A stretch of 60,313 nucleotides of DNA, taken from NCBI RefSeq assembly GCF_000485595.1, contig NW_014577447.1, forward strand, positions 82,066-142,378, read 5' to 3'. The position numbers were made by a program, and so were the translations under genes. Shown here one piece after another: positions 34,702 to 46,284 of this stretch (position 1 is the stretch's first letter; the number at the start of each line of letters is the position of its first letter). Under the pieces are notes generated by a model, which made no database searches, was not told the origin of the DNA, and saw nothing but the letters and a program-made list of their open reading frames with translations. This DNA comes from Priapulus caudatus (lineage: Eukaryota > Priapulida > Priapulimorpha > Priapulimorphida > Priapulidae).

Positions 34702-37700
34702 ATGAATGTTGGTGAATTACTTACGTTTCAGGTTTGTATTTTTCGATAATGAAAACACATACATGCTAATAGGGATGTTGCTAGTATATGGTGGCGAGAT
34801 TTGGCGTTAACACTGTGGTATATCTACTGTTTGGCGCACATTACACTTGAAGGTGAAGTTCCAAAGCTTGTTGTAACACTAACCCAACACTAACAGTAAC
34901 ACTACTCACTAGTAGTAGTAACACTAACAGTAACAGTGTCCTACACATCATCACTCATCAGTACACTGTGACTGTTACACTACACTCTACACTACAGCAC
35001 GTCAGCAGGCACTTGGAACGTTTCAATAATAAAATTATGGCAAATAAACACGTAATGTTTTCACTACCAAAGTCGTAATGTTTCTCTACTCTCTTTCGCC
35101 TATTATTACTGATAATTTCCTGTAAATGCCATTCCACCTCTGCAAGACAAGTTGTACACGTACGCCGCACCCACGCTGCTGTGCATAAAAAATTATAAAC
35201 ATAGATAATAGAGCACTGAGCAGGTAGGAAATCTTGATTGCAAAATTCACTCGACGCTCGCTTCGTTTCACACGATCACAGCACAAATACACAATCAACA
35301 GTCTCCATTTTGGTATCTTTGCATAGCTAAATGTTCACTTGTTCAAATTATAAAATTGCCATCTATGATCTAGTACTGCCCACTTTAACCAGAGATATCT
35401 CGTGAATTCCTGCGGAAACCTCCCACTCCGCCAAAATGTAAATGGGATGAAGTGCTTGTTTATACATGATTAATGGTGGCACATTGCATGCCGGGGTAAG
35501 TTGATGCCCTCCTCCGAGCTCCATTTCGATGCCCGCCAAGCCAAGCTAGCATAATGCGCGCAGGCATGACGTCACTCACACGACTATGTTCATTGGCCAA
35601 AACAATCGAGTAGTGCAGTTCGGGTGTTTCTGATGATAAACATGCACTTCCTCCCATTTACATTTTGGCAGAGTGGGAGTTTTCTGCAGGAATTCACAAG
35701 ATTTCTCTAGCTCAAGTAGGCAGTACCAGATGGCAGTTTTATAATTTGAACAAGTGAACATTTAGCTACGCATAGACATCAAAATGGAGACTGTTAGTTG
35801 CGTATTTGTGCTGTGATGGTGTGAAACGAAGCGAGCGTCGAGCGAATTTTACGATCATGTGTTCCTACGTCCTCTATATTTTTATTGTTTATGCACAGTG
35901 GCGTGCGTGCATTGTATTTGTGTCAGCCCTCCACACTAACGGTTGTCCGATTGCCCGGGACAAGTGAAAGTCTGTGTCGGACAAGTTATTCTCTTGGCTA
36001 TTTGCCCGATCGGACAACTAAAAAATGTACAGTTGTGTAAAATTCCTAACATCCTTTGAGCCAGGGCGCTATCGCACAACATTTCTCACATTGTATTTTC
36101 GACAGTCGCCGGAAAAAAGCAGCCCGCGACACCGTGTCTGTGGCTGTGCACATCGTGGCTGCGTACATGCCTGCTGGCTGGGGCGGCATTGATTGAAGTA
36201 GGGGGGGAGGTGCACTGATTGTTTCAGTCGTGTGGGGCATGTTCATTACTGAATATGTAGGGGGGTGGGCACTGCTGGTATGAGAGAGCTACAGCAAAAC
36301 TTTCCTGGAATTGAGAAAAAAGCTACAATCGGCACGCAAAAATAAACGTGCAAATTTCATTAATTACGATTTTCCATGTATATACTGTAATTATGTAATA
36401 TGATATGCACTGAACTAAAAATTTACCTAGATTGCTCTAGATTGCAAGTAAATTTTGGACAAGTAAAACCAAAATTTGGACAAGTAAAAATTTCTTCTTG
36501 TTGCCCGACAGGACAACCAGATCTGAAAATAAGCGTCGAGGCCTGTGTGTGTTGCAGAGGAGCATTAGAACGGAATTTACAGGAAATTATCACTAGCAAT
36601 AGGCGAAAAAGAGTAGAGAAAGATTAGGACTTTGGTAGTTTATTTACTATAATTTTATAATTGAAACGTTCCAAGTGCCTGTGGATCATCATGCAATAGC
36701 AATACCACTGACCAGCCCAATGCAATGTTGGGGTTTCATAAACCACTGTAGTAAAGGTCATAAAGTTCAAGCACTAGTCATTAGCAAGTCATGAGGTTTG
36801 CAGAACACGAGGGAAAATAATTATACATGTTTTTCGGGCTCGTGGATGTGATGATCTGGGATAATAATACTAGATTAATAAAACGGTTATTAACCATTGT
36901 GAAATGTACACCAGTGTGAACACTTGAGCTTCGGTCATTTCAATAATGAAATTATGGTAATATGATGAATTGCAGTTGCTACCAAACTCCAAATGTTCAT
37001 GAATGTATTCTTTATTGCCTAATGATACTATATAAGTGCCGTTTAAATGCTTCTGTACAACACTATATAAATCTGTGCATGCAAGTTGTCAACAAACGCA
37101 CCGAAAGATATAGAGTACAACAGCAGACCAAATGATCGATATTCGCTATTCGATGTTCGATATTTATGACAGTTCTACATTTTTTATAGCCCGTTAAAGG
37201 CGTAAAACGTGCGCCTGACGAAGACGATGATGATGCAAACATTGCTAGGTTTAAATCTAAGAAAAAGGTTTCTGGAGAATCTGGATTTGATCAGAGAAAG
37301 GCTGCTGAAAGTGAGCGGGATCGCATTCTTGAACTCGTTGATCAGGAGCCAGAGGTACTGGATCATTATGAGTTCTAGTATGCACATTCGTTTCTGTTTT
37401 TCTTATATGACCCAAAAAATAATTGCAACATGTACGAATTAGCCCCGTCTTACTTGTTTTTTTTATCTAGGCGCCACCTATAGATGAATCACAGCTGAAG
37501 AAAATGTTGCTAACCTTTGAGAAAAGAGTTGTGAAGAACCAGGAGATGCGAATAAAATTCCAGGATAAACCTGAGAAGTAATTAAAATAGAGGTTTATTA
37601 TGATAATACAACATTGCTTCATTAACAATTCCATAAGTACATAATTGATACAGATTTATAATGTGTGCTTCGGATAAAGTTATTTTTCCTCAAGTAGAAA

Positions 37701-38587
37701 TAAGGAATGATTGACTGATATTTGACATGCGCACAAATTCTTACGAAGTCCTCATCCTCACATCGCTCTTGTATGCATTACATTTTTGTATTTGTGCTTG
37801 TATTTGTGATAAGAGTACTTGTGATTTGCGCTAGGTTCATGGATTCTGAGATCGAGCTGAATGAGATAGTGCAAGAGCTACATGTAGTTGCAACGATGCC
37901 GGAATTATATCATATTCTTGTTGAGTTGCATACAGTTCAATCTCTGCTAGGGCTGCTGAGTCATGACAACACGGGTTTGTACCTCTATACTAGATTATAC
38001 ATGGCTGCACATATTATATATCCTCATGGCATTGTGTTTATGCATTGTGTGCTGTTAACCTATATACATACTCCAAACAGCATTCCGGTAATACAATACA
38101 GTTGAGTTCAGACATAGCAGTTGTTTTAGGTACACGGGTTAACAAATTTATTTTTATGATTAATATATTGTCGTAATAAGTATTCTTTATGAATGGTATC
38201 GTCATGACTATGCTCCTCCATGGGTTTTACACACATGTAACTATACATTTCTTGATAAGTATTACTATTCTTGAATAGGTGCAAGAGTGAGCTTGTTTGA
38301 TGTGAAGATGTTGTTATTGTTTTGTAATTCTATTTACTTTACTTTTTAATCCAGACATTTCTGTAGCTGTTGTTAGCCTACTACAAGAACTTACTGATAC
38401 AGAAACTTTGACAGAAAGTGAAGAGGATGTTGAAATTCTCATTGATGCCTTGGTGAGTACAGAATGGATCCTTTGTTACATGTTCTCTTTCCATAGTTGC
38501 AGCCTTCATATGGCCTTCTCCAAATTTGTGTGTATGCATGCAAGTAGGCACGTTGTTCATGCATGTGTGTGCGTGCAAGAATGTGTG

Positions 38588-38630
<43 letters not shown>

Positions 38631-41600
38631 ATGCTTGTCTGTGCATACATGTATGCATGAATGTGTACACGTGCATGCATGTGTGAATGCATGTGTGTGC
38701 ATGTATGTGTGCATGCATGTGTGTGCATGCATGTGTGTGCATGCATGTGTGTGCATGCATGTGTGTGCATGCATGTGTGAATGCATGTGTGTGCATGAAT
38801 GTGTGAGCATGCAAGTGTGTGCATGCGTGCATCTATGTGTGAGGCGCTCAGATATTTTTGCTTGAAGTGCACCGGCAACACCTAATTCATCATTCTGTGG
38901 TGTTTATGACAGATGAAGGAGCAGTTGGTTGGCACATTAGTACAGAACATGGAGAGACTCGACGAGACTGTTCCTGAGGAGGCAGAGGGTGTGCACAACA
39001 CATTAGGTGAGTGATGAGTTAATGTAATCGATGTGAGATACCACGTAAACTCTTAACCCAATATGTTGTATCTGACCTAGCCCACAAAACAACGTCTTTG
39101 GATGATGTGGCTAGGTTGGCATTGTCAGACCGGTTTTAGATGTGTTTTTTCATGCGTGCACACCAAACTATCGATTTCGCGGCACTTCGTTGCCAAGCAT
39201 TGTCTTTTAGAATGAATTGCCGCAATAATGATTGATTAGAACCACCTGTCAGTCATGCAAAGGCAGATAGGTCAATTTCAGCCCATGTAACATGAATGAC
39301 CTTTGATGACATCCTGTCCATACCATTCTTTCTGAAATATATAGGAGACATGGTACAATATTTGTAGTCAGCATCATTCAACAAACCATTGCAGATGGTT
39401 TGTGGCATGGTGTTGCCTCGTTTTTTTGGGTAAAACATTCATAGAATTGTGCCCATGTTTAGCAATCGATGGCAATATTGTTTAACAAATTATTGGCAAC
39501 ATTCATTCAATGGGTTGCCTCGCATCTTGTAAGATGCAGCGTAGTATGATGCATGATTCTTCAGATGCTGGAAGCAGTTTGTTGAAGTGGAGTGTCCTGG
39601 GGGCCCAGTGTCAGAAACAAAATTGGTCCTAGCATTAGTCTTAATGTTAACTTTTTCTCACAGACCATTGACAGAAACATGGTAAAATTACAATTTTCTC
39701 TCATGCACAGTTCATAGAGGTCCGGTCTTGGACTTAAAATTGAGTAACTTCATTCCTTTTCCTTTACAGCGACTGTAGAGAACCTAGTAGAATACCATCC
39801 TGAGTTTGGCACTGAGGCAGCTCAACAGGGCCTCCTTCAGTGGATTCTTAAGCGATTAAAGGTATGTTTGTTTTAAGTTCTGGATGTTTGGTGACATTCA
39901 GGTGTTCACAGGCATCTGTTCCCCAGCCATGCTGATTCTAATTCAATCGTATTCATGGTTATGTGTAATATATGGAATTTATTAGCTTTTAAATTGCATA
40001 GTTAATATAAATTCATTTGGTTTGAGGTGTGATTGTGTGTGATTTTTTCCACAAACTAAAATTACTTTCAGGCTAAGCTTCCCTTTGACAACAACAAACT
40101 GTATGCAAGTGAGATTTTATCCATACTTCTACAAGGAAACAATGGTAGGTTCCTGTTTGACATATATTAGCTGCATAGTTTGTACTTCAGCTCAACTGTA
40201 AACCTAGCACGTAACCAATTATTTTGATCTTTGTTAAGGATACTCGCCACCTTTTGCACGGGTATTGCTCTAATGAAGAGTAAATGTTTATTGACGAATG
40301 AATCGAATCAATCACATGTTTTATTTATAGATGAGATTTATAGATGAGGTGAGATAGAAGTGCCTCAGGAATTTTCTTTAAGCTTCATATTTTCCGAAAA
40401 AAAAGAAAAAAAATTGCATAAAATTTAAGTTGCACGTTTGAATTAAAAAAATTTCGCAAATAAGGAAGCATAACACATAAAATACGGTACTTAATAACAA
40501 TCCCTATACTAATATCAATACTAATGCGCTTTTTTACAGCAATATGTTACCATTAAAACGAGTGTAAAATTAAATTATTTCAAGTTGTAATCACAGAGAA
40601 ATATCTATTTATACACGGCTACTATGGCAGAAATCGAAACGGAGAAATCAGAGTTTTTCTATTTTTCACAAGGATCGATCGCCTGTGTGCAAAATAAGTG
40701 AACGTATGTGAAACATCTACTGTTAGTACTTACTGTGACATATCCCTGACTAACTGACACCACTAAAAATTTTTGCTAAAATGTTCTATGCACCTTGAGA
40801 AATTGTGAGAAATTACAAGGTTACCATCGCACTTTCATGCAAAACGCGCGTACGATGTGTATTGCATGCCGTTACTAAGCTATGTGTCAACAAACGCGCG
40901 CCTAAATGCAAGGTGTGTAACTAGAGGAACAGGGCTATTTTCGGTCGCACGGCAATTTCAACTATCACTGGCAGATGACAGCTGTAGAAGGGTTGATGCT
41001 GAATGATACTAGCTTAGTGAATACCCTAAAAATGCTGGTTGTATCATGTCTCTGACGTCATCAGTGACGTCAGCCGCAGCTCACTACATGTGTATGCGGG
41101 CAATCAAAATGCTCTGAAAGTTCACATGTATCGTTATATGGAGAAATGAGTATGTACAGAGATGCCACATAGTGTTAGCTATCGAATAAGAATGAAAATG
41201 AAAAATCGGTTAAATTTTGCCTAAAACCTGGAGAGTATCCTTAACCTATCTTCTGCTCCAAATAAATGTTTTGGTTAAAAAACTAAAACTAATATGTAGT
41301 TGTTGCCATTGAGCGTGGCAGTTGTCATTACAATCGCGCTACGACTTGTGCTGCTGTGCAATATTGTCCATCTCTCTGCTGTAGACACGCGCCAACTTCT
41401 TGGAGAGCTGGATGGCATAGATGTTCTGCTGCAGCAGGTTAATGTGTACAAGAAACATGACCCATCTAACAACGAGGAGATTGAGATGATGGAGAACTTA
41501 TTCGACTGCCTCTGCTCGGCATTAATGGTCACCGTCAACAGGGGGCGCTTTCTGAAGGGCGAGGGGCTGCAGCTGATGAATCTCATGCTCAGGTGAGTGT

Positions 41601-44600
41601 CCGTGCAGGTGATGCCACGCAAAGTGCTCTCTTAGCATTACAGCTGCTGATAAGTTGTGTCAGCTGACGTCAGAGGAACAGTCAACATTATACACAGGTG
41701 TGATTTTTCCGTTTTTTGGCGGAATTCCGCTTTTTTAACAGCCCGGGTCGATTTATTGTTTTTTCCTTCATGAACTAGAGCATGCATATTAGTTTGGATG
41801 TCAATATCGATATGTATTAATATCGATGTAAACTTGATCGCTGCATGCGCTGAAGGCAACTTTGACTTTGTTTGAAGGGAGCGCAAGCTGTCTAGAAGTA
41901 GCGCGCTTAAGGTGTTAGACTACGCGATGATAGGTCCGGAGGGTGCAGACAACGGCACCAAGTTCGTCGACATCCTCGGCTTAAGGACGATATTTCCGAT
42001 GTTCATGAAGACGCCAAAGGGACACAAGAAGAAGAACGCAGGAGAGGAGGAACATGAAGGTTTGGCGAACTCGACTCTGCTTCATTCGTGCGGCGGTCTC
42101 TCTTACTAGTATAGGGGACGTGTGCGAGAGTCGGGCCTTCGCTTCTTCTCTGAAGTTTTTTACTTATAAGCGTGAAACCTGGCAGTTCTAGAATGTTCCT
42201 TTTTTTCCTATATTGCACAGTTCTAGAATTGTCATTCCTTGATATTTTGAGCAGTTCTAGAATGTTTAATTCTTTCATATATTGCACAGTTCTGGAATTG
42301 TCATTCCTTGATATTTTGGGCAGTTCTAGAATGTTTAATTCTTTCATATATTGCATAGTTCTAGAATTGTCATCCCTTGATATTTGCAGCAGTTCTAGAA
42401 TGTTCAATTCTTTCATATAGTGCACAGTTCGAGGATTGTTATTTCTTGATATTTGGGTCAGTTTTCAAGATTCTTTACAGGGATTTCCTAAGGCATGTTG
42501 TTTATCGTTGAGTATGGGAGGGCCCAGGCTATATATACCCCCTCCCGATATATTGCTGTACAAATGTATGGTATGTCGCAAACAGACTTGTTTACAGCTG
42601 ATTCTAATAGCTTGTTGAAACTTATGACGCAGTCAGTAAAACAGGTTTGGATCGGCATATATATATATATATATATATCAAGAGTACATAATAGAGACAC
42701 TCTATATACACACACTAAATATAGACACTCTATTATGTACTCTTGATATATATATATATATATATATATGGGGCCCGTTGTCAGAAACATCGTAAAGTTA
42801 ATGCTAAAGTTAATGCTACGATAACACTTACGACTAATGCTAATGTTGCGAGACTAGCGTTGACAGAAACACATCGCAGTATTAGAAAACTTACGATAAC
42901 AGGAACTTCATCACAAGGCTTCGCCTGATTGGATGAGAATCAATCACAAAATTCATACACATTTATTGTACATCACAGTAATTTATGGATATTATGATGG
43001 CTAACCACATATAAATAATATTTGATGAAAAACGACGTGGTCATGAATTAATTCTGCACAACAAGACAAATTCTCACACTGTAACGCGAGACGCGAGAAT
43101 CGTGGCAAGCGAGGAAAACCTTTATGACAAGAGAACAAATGCCATACGCCATTTGTAAATGTATTGTTTTGTTTTATTAGCGGTAGATAATTAATGATTT
43201 TGACGTGTTTTTCAAGAAAAACACACATTTTATTCATTATTATAAAATATAATATCACTATAATTATAATTCGTAGTGTAAATGTGTTATTTTCAACTTT
43301 ATATTAAAGTTACGAGAGGGTCTGAGCTCTCGTAATGTTATGAGGATATTTGCAAGGATTTTTCGTTCTCGTAACCTTACGATGTTTCTGTCAACGGTTT
43401 ACGAGTGGAAGTTAATGGTAAGACTAATGTTGCGACTAATTTTGTTTCTGACAACGGCCCCATGGGTTGCCAGTGTATGTGCTGCTCAGTATGTGTTATT
43501 TATTCATTAGTTGCATGAGCAATTACTTTTTGGGATGTGTTGTATACATACAATGCTGATTATACAGTTAAGTGTAACTGAACATATATGGATACATGTC
43601 TTAATACAGCTATCATTATTATATTGTCACTGGTTTTCTCTCTTCTTCATAGAGCATGTGTCTTCGGTTATCACTTCACTACTAAAAAACACGAGTGGAA
43701 CGCAGAGACAGAGACTTCTTGCGAAGTTCACAGAAAACGACCATGCCAAGGTATTCGCATTGCACTTTTGAGGCGGGTAGTGATTAATGGCTTAATCGTT
43801 TTATAATTTATGCTTATAATCGGGCAGTCGACATTAACGCGTTCTTGTCTTGCTCTCAGGTGGATCGTCTTATGGAGCTGCACTTCAAATATCTGGAAAA
43901 GGTACATCACGTCGACAACCAAATCGAGAAGGAGAGGCAGGTGTGTGCTTACTACGTCAAGCTTAGTGTTGACCACACGGTGGGCGATCGTTCGTTGTTG
44001 AATCTCGATTCAGTTTGCAGTTAAGTCGTGTGCCAGTCAGACGTGCCAGCTGGTAATGTTAAATCGTAACTCTCTCGTTATTACAACCCTCTCTCTGCGG
44101 AGACGGTGAGTGCCGGAGGTGCCCCTGAGCCGGGATTCTCTGTGAATGTGTTGAATGGATAGGGAATTGTGTGAGTAGAATAGGAACAGGTGTGGGTGGA
44201 ATGGCGTGTGCTGAGTGGGATAGGGAAAGGTGTGAGTGTGTTGGGGTGCGCTGAGTGGGATAGGGAAAGGTGTGAGTGGGTTGGGGTGCGCTGAGTGGGA
44301 TAGGGAAAGGTGTGAGTGGGTTGGTGTGTGCTGAGTGGGATAGGGAAAGGTGTGAGTGGGTTGGGGTGCGCTGAGTGGGATAGGGAAAGGTGTGAGTGGG
44401 GTGGGGTGCGCTGAGTGGGATAGGGAAAGGTGTGAGTAGGTTGGGGTGTGCTGAGTGGGATAGCGAAAGGTGTGAGTGGGTTGGTGTGTGCTGAGTGGGA
44501 TAGGGAACGATGTGAGTGGGTTGGAGTGTGCTGAGTGGGATAGGGAAAGGTGTGAGTGGGTTGGGGTGTTCTGAGTGGGATAGGGAAAGGTGTGAGTAGG

Positions 44601-46284
44601 TTGGGGTGTGCTGAGTGGGATAGCGAAAGGTGTGAGTGGGTTGGTGTGTGCTGAGTGGGATAGGGAANNNNNNNNNNCACTGATAATAGCTGTTGATCAC
44701 ACTAATGTAACTGCTGTTGATCACACTGATAATAGCTGTTGATCACACTAACGTAATTGCTGTTGATCACACTGATAATAGTTGTTGATCACACTAATGT
44801 AACTGCTGTTGATCACACTGATAATAGCTGTTGATCACACTAACGTAACTGCTGTTGATCACACTGATAATAGCTGTTGATCACACTAATGTAACTGCTG
44901 TTGATCACACTGATAATAGCTGCTAATCACACTAACGTAACTGCTGTTGATCACACTGATAATAGCTGTTGATCACACTAACATAACTGCTGTTGATCAC
45001 ACTGATAATAGCTCTTGATCACATTAACGTAACTGCTGTTGATCACACTGATAATAGCTGTTGATCACATTAACGTAACTGTTGTTGATCACATTAACGT
45101 AACTGTTGTTGATCACACTAACGTAACTGTTGTTGCCATTTGTTTACAAGACTATACACGTATGTGGATACCTGTCTGCGTGCTCCTGAAGTGCTATAGG
45201 TACTTAACATGATTAAGTCACTCAGATCTAGTATGAGCTTATGTATTGCTATAGAACATATTACATGATAAATGGGCTTTTTTTATTTCTCATAGATAAA
45301 GCAAAGAGTTCTCCAAATGCTCAACCTTAGAGGCGGTTCAATAAAGACTATACGGAATATCATGCGAGGTAATGCTGATATATTTGATATATTTGTTCTT
45401 GTCAAGAGCTCTTCGTCCCTCTGACATATTACATTCGACACATCATGTCTTTTAATAGCACAGTACAATACAGTAATGTTGACGGTATGTATGTGCGCAA
45501 TATTTAATGATTCACTCACTCCTTTGTGCGGCAGAGCTGGAGGTTGTTTACACCACTAACTGCGCTCACGCAGCCTGCAAAGGCTGCTGGATTAATCATG
45601 TAGGAATGTGATCATGTTAAAGGGATACTGCACCCTTGAATTTTAGGGTATATTAGGATAGTACGTGCATAAACAATAGCATATACGTACAAATGTATCC
45701 ATCATGTGTTCATATTAATTTTGTCATAAAACAACAATTAGTTCAGAAATCTTGATTTTTGGCTGCTGACATAACACCCCATGATGATGTTGTTTGAGTT
45801 GTTTATAAAATATTGCAATCCTTCTCCTCTTATATTAATAAATAAGTAATGCCCTCGGTCTGTAGCCTGCAGCCGAAAAGTTGTGATGTGCAACTTTGAA
45901 AGTAGCTAGGCTAGTAGTGGTGCATGTTGTCGTTGTAAGCAACGATACAGCCATTAGTTTTAAAATAAAATAGAAACAATTTCTAATGAATATTGAACGA
46001 TTATGTAGCGTAATATAAACTTATTTTAACTGAAAATATGCAAGGTCACGTGTCCCTTTAAAGCGACCCTCGCCATCATGCCAGCTGTGTGCTTCTTACG
46101 CCACGCGGTGAAACGTGCGGTCAATGTGGAGTGATTAACTTCAGCGCGTAATGGCTGCGAAGCTCATTCTTCATCCTGTGCTTGCGCTTGTGTAGAATAC
46201 GCAGGGAACATTGGCGACGACAAGGACCCAGAGACCAGAGATGCCGAACAAAAGCGATTGCTGCAGCTCGTCGACAAATTCTAG
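34702..46284 (+). CDS. CTNNBL1: Beta-catenin-like protein 1 (one exon missing)
   Basis: Exons: 34702-34731 (MNVGELLTFQ), 37190-37354, 37471-37577, 37835-37974, 38355-38452, 38913-39006, 39770-39861, 40072-40144, 41385-41592, 41878-42059, 43653-43750, 43860-43940, 45296-45368, 46196-46284 (TAG). They total 1530 bp in one frame. The family is an ARM-repeat nuclear protein associated with the PRP19/CDC5L spliceosome complex. Recognisable blocks include ELHVVATMPELYHILVEL, LLGELDGIDVLLQQV, FLKGEGLQLMNLMLR, MIGPEGADN and the C-terminal EYAGNIGDD. An acidic N-terminal region with a basic KFKSKKK-type stretch precedes the repeats. Exon 12 ends and exon 45296 starts in phase 0, but about 45 residues expected from the family between them are absent. 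The gap at 44668-44677 lies in that intron. The first intron holds a long inverted repeat. The ATG is chosen because it matches the conserved family start. Confidence 0.93.
35006..36681. repeat. Long inverted repeat (foldback) in CTNNBL1 intron 1
   Basis: The left arm is about 35006-35465. The right arm is about 35628-35923 and resumes at 36546-36681. Matching blocks include AGGCACTTGGAACGTT near 35007 and its reverse near 36666, ATTTTGGCGGAGTGGGAG-type sequence either side of the spacer, and CGAAGCGAGCGTCGA. The arms total about 430-460 bp with a spacer of about 160 bp. A more diverged direct copy of part of the arm is at about 36920-37110. Transcripts of the intron could fold into a long hairpin. 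Confidence 0.8.
35924..36545. mobile_element. Inverted-repeat element nested in the foldback right arm
   Basis: It starts CAGCCCTCCACACT and ends in the inverse of CAGGCCTCGACGCT. Inner inverted blocks GGTTGTCC and TTGCCCG follow at both ends. The other arm of the foldback lacks this segment, which acts as an empty-site control. The flanks (ATTTGTGT and TGTGTGTT) are only imperfectly duplicated. The ends resemble hAT elements. Confidence 0.65.
38570..38840. repeat. GTGC/ATGC microsatellite in CTNNBL1 intron
   Basis: (GT)n, (GTGC)n and then GCATGCATGTGT repeats, in intron 38453-38912. Confidence 0.95.
39599..39690. mobile_element. Truncated relative of the GGGCC-terminated element
   Basis: The stretch starting GGGGGCCCAGTGTCAGAAAC, then ACAAAATTGG and CATTAGTCTTAATGTTAACT, matches the inverted right end of the element at 42771-43461. 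No second end was found nearby, so this is a fragment in another CTNNBL1 intron. Confidence 0.5.
40238..41240. mobile_element. piggyBac-like non-autonomous element, TTAA-flanked
   Basis: The termini GGATACTCGCCACCTTTTG and, inverted, GGATACTCTCCAGGTTTTAG are each bordered by TTAA (40234-40237 and 41241-41244), the invariant target of piggyBac elements. The 1003-bp interior has no significant frame. It lies in the CTNNBL1 intron before exon 41385. Confidence 0.75.
42178..42450. repeat. About 70-bp tandem repeat in CTNNBL1 intron
   Basis: Three to four copies contain CAGTTCTAGAATGT, TTCTTTCATATATTGCACAG and TTGTCATTCCTTGATATTT. Non-coding, in the intron after exon 42059. Confidence 0.85.
42676..42747. 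mobile_element. Palindromic mini-element, copy 4
   Basis: ATATCAAGAGTACATAATAG and its inverse surround a second pair GACACTCTA. It is flanked by (AT)n on both sides and lies in a CTNNBL1 intron. Confidence 0.75.
42771..43461. mobile_element. GGGCC-terminated inverted-repeat element in CTNNBL1 intron
   Basis: The left end GGGCCCGTTGTCAGAAACA and the right end, inverted, GGGGCCGTTGTCAGAAACA are almost identical. Both flanks read ATG, a possible 3-bp duplication as in PIF/Harbinger-type elements. The 690-bp interior is AT-rich without a recognisable transposase. The left end abuts the AT repeat of the palindrome at 42676-42747. Confidence 0.7.
44145..44667. repeat. 40-bp tandem array left of the assembly gap
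   Basis: About twelve copies of a 40-bp unit (GTGAGTGGGTTGGGGTG, then CTGAGTGGGATAGGGAAAGG) run into the N gap. Each unit carries a GTGAGT donor-like motif. The period is not a multiple of three, so the long minus-strand frame across it is spurious. Confidence 0.95.
44668..44677. other. Assembly gap (10 N) probably hiding a CTNNBL1 exon
   Basis: The gap lies between two unrelated tandem arrays in the intron where about 45 conserved CTNNBL1 residues are missing. Confidence 0.99.
44678..45128. repeat. 46-bp tandem array right of the assembly gap
   Basis: About nine copies of a 46-bp unit (CACTGATAATAGCTGTTGAT, then CACACTAACGTAACTGCTG). It is unrelated to the array left of the gap. Confidence 0.95.
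45621..46057. mobile_element. piggyBac-like MITE, TTAA-flanked
   Basis: The ends AGGGATAC and, inverted, AGGGACAC are bordered by TTAA (45617-45620 and 46058-46061). At 437 bp and non-coding, it sits in the last CTNNBL1 intron. The inverted repeat is short, so assignment rests mainly on the TTAA flanks and paired ends. Confidence 0.65.

Noticed and set aside
44059-44724. 221-codon minus-strand open frame with Pro/Thr/His repeats
   Set aside because: It is the 40-bp tandem array read through an N gap. The period is not a multiple of three, and the frame lies in a CTNNBL1 intron.
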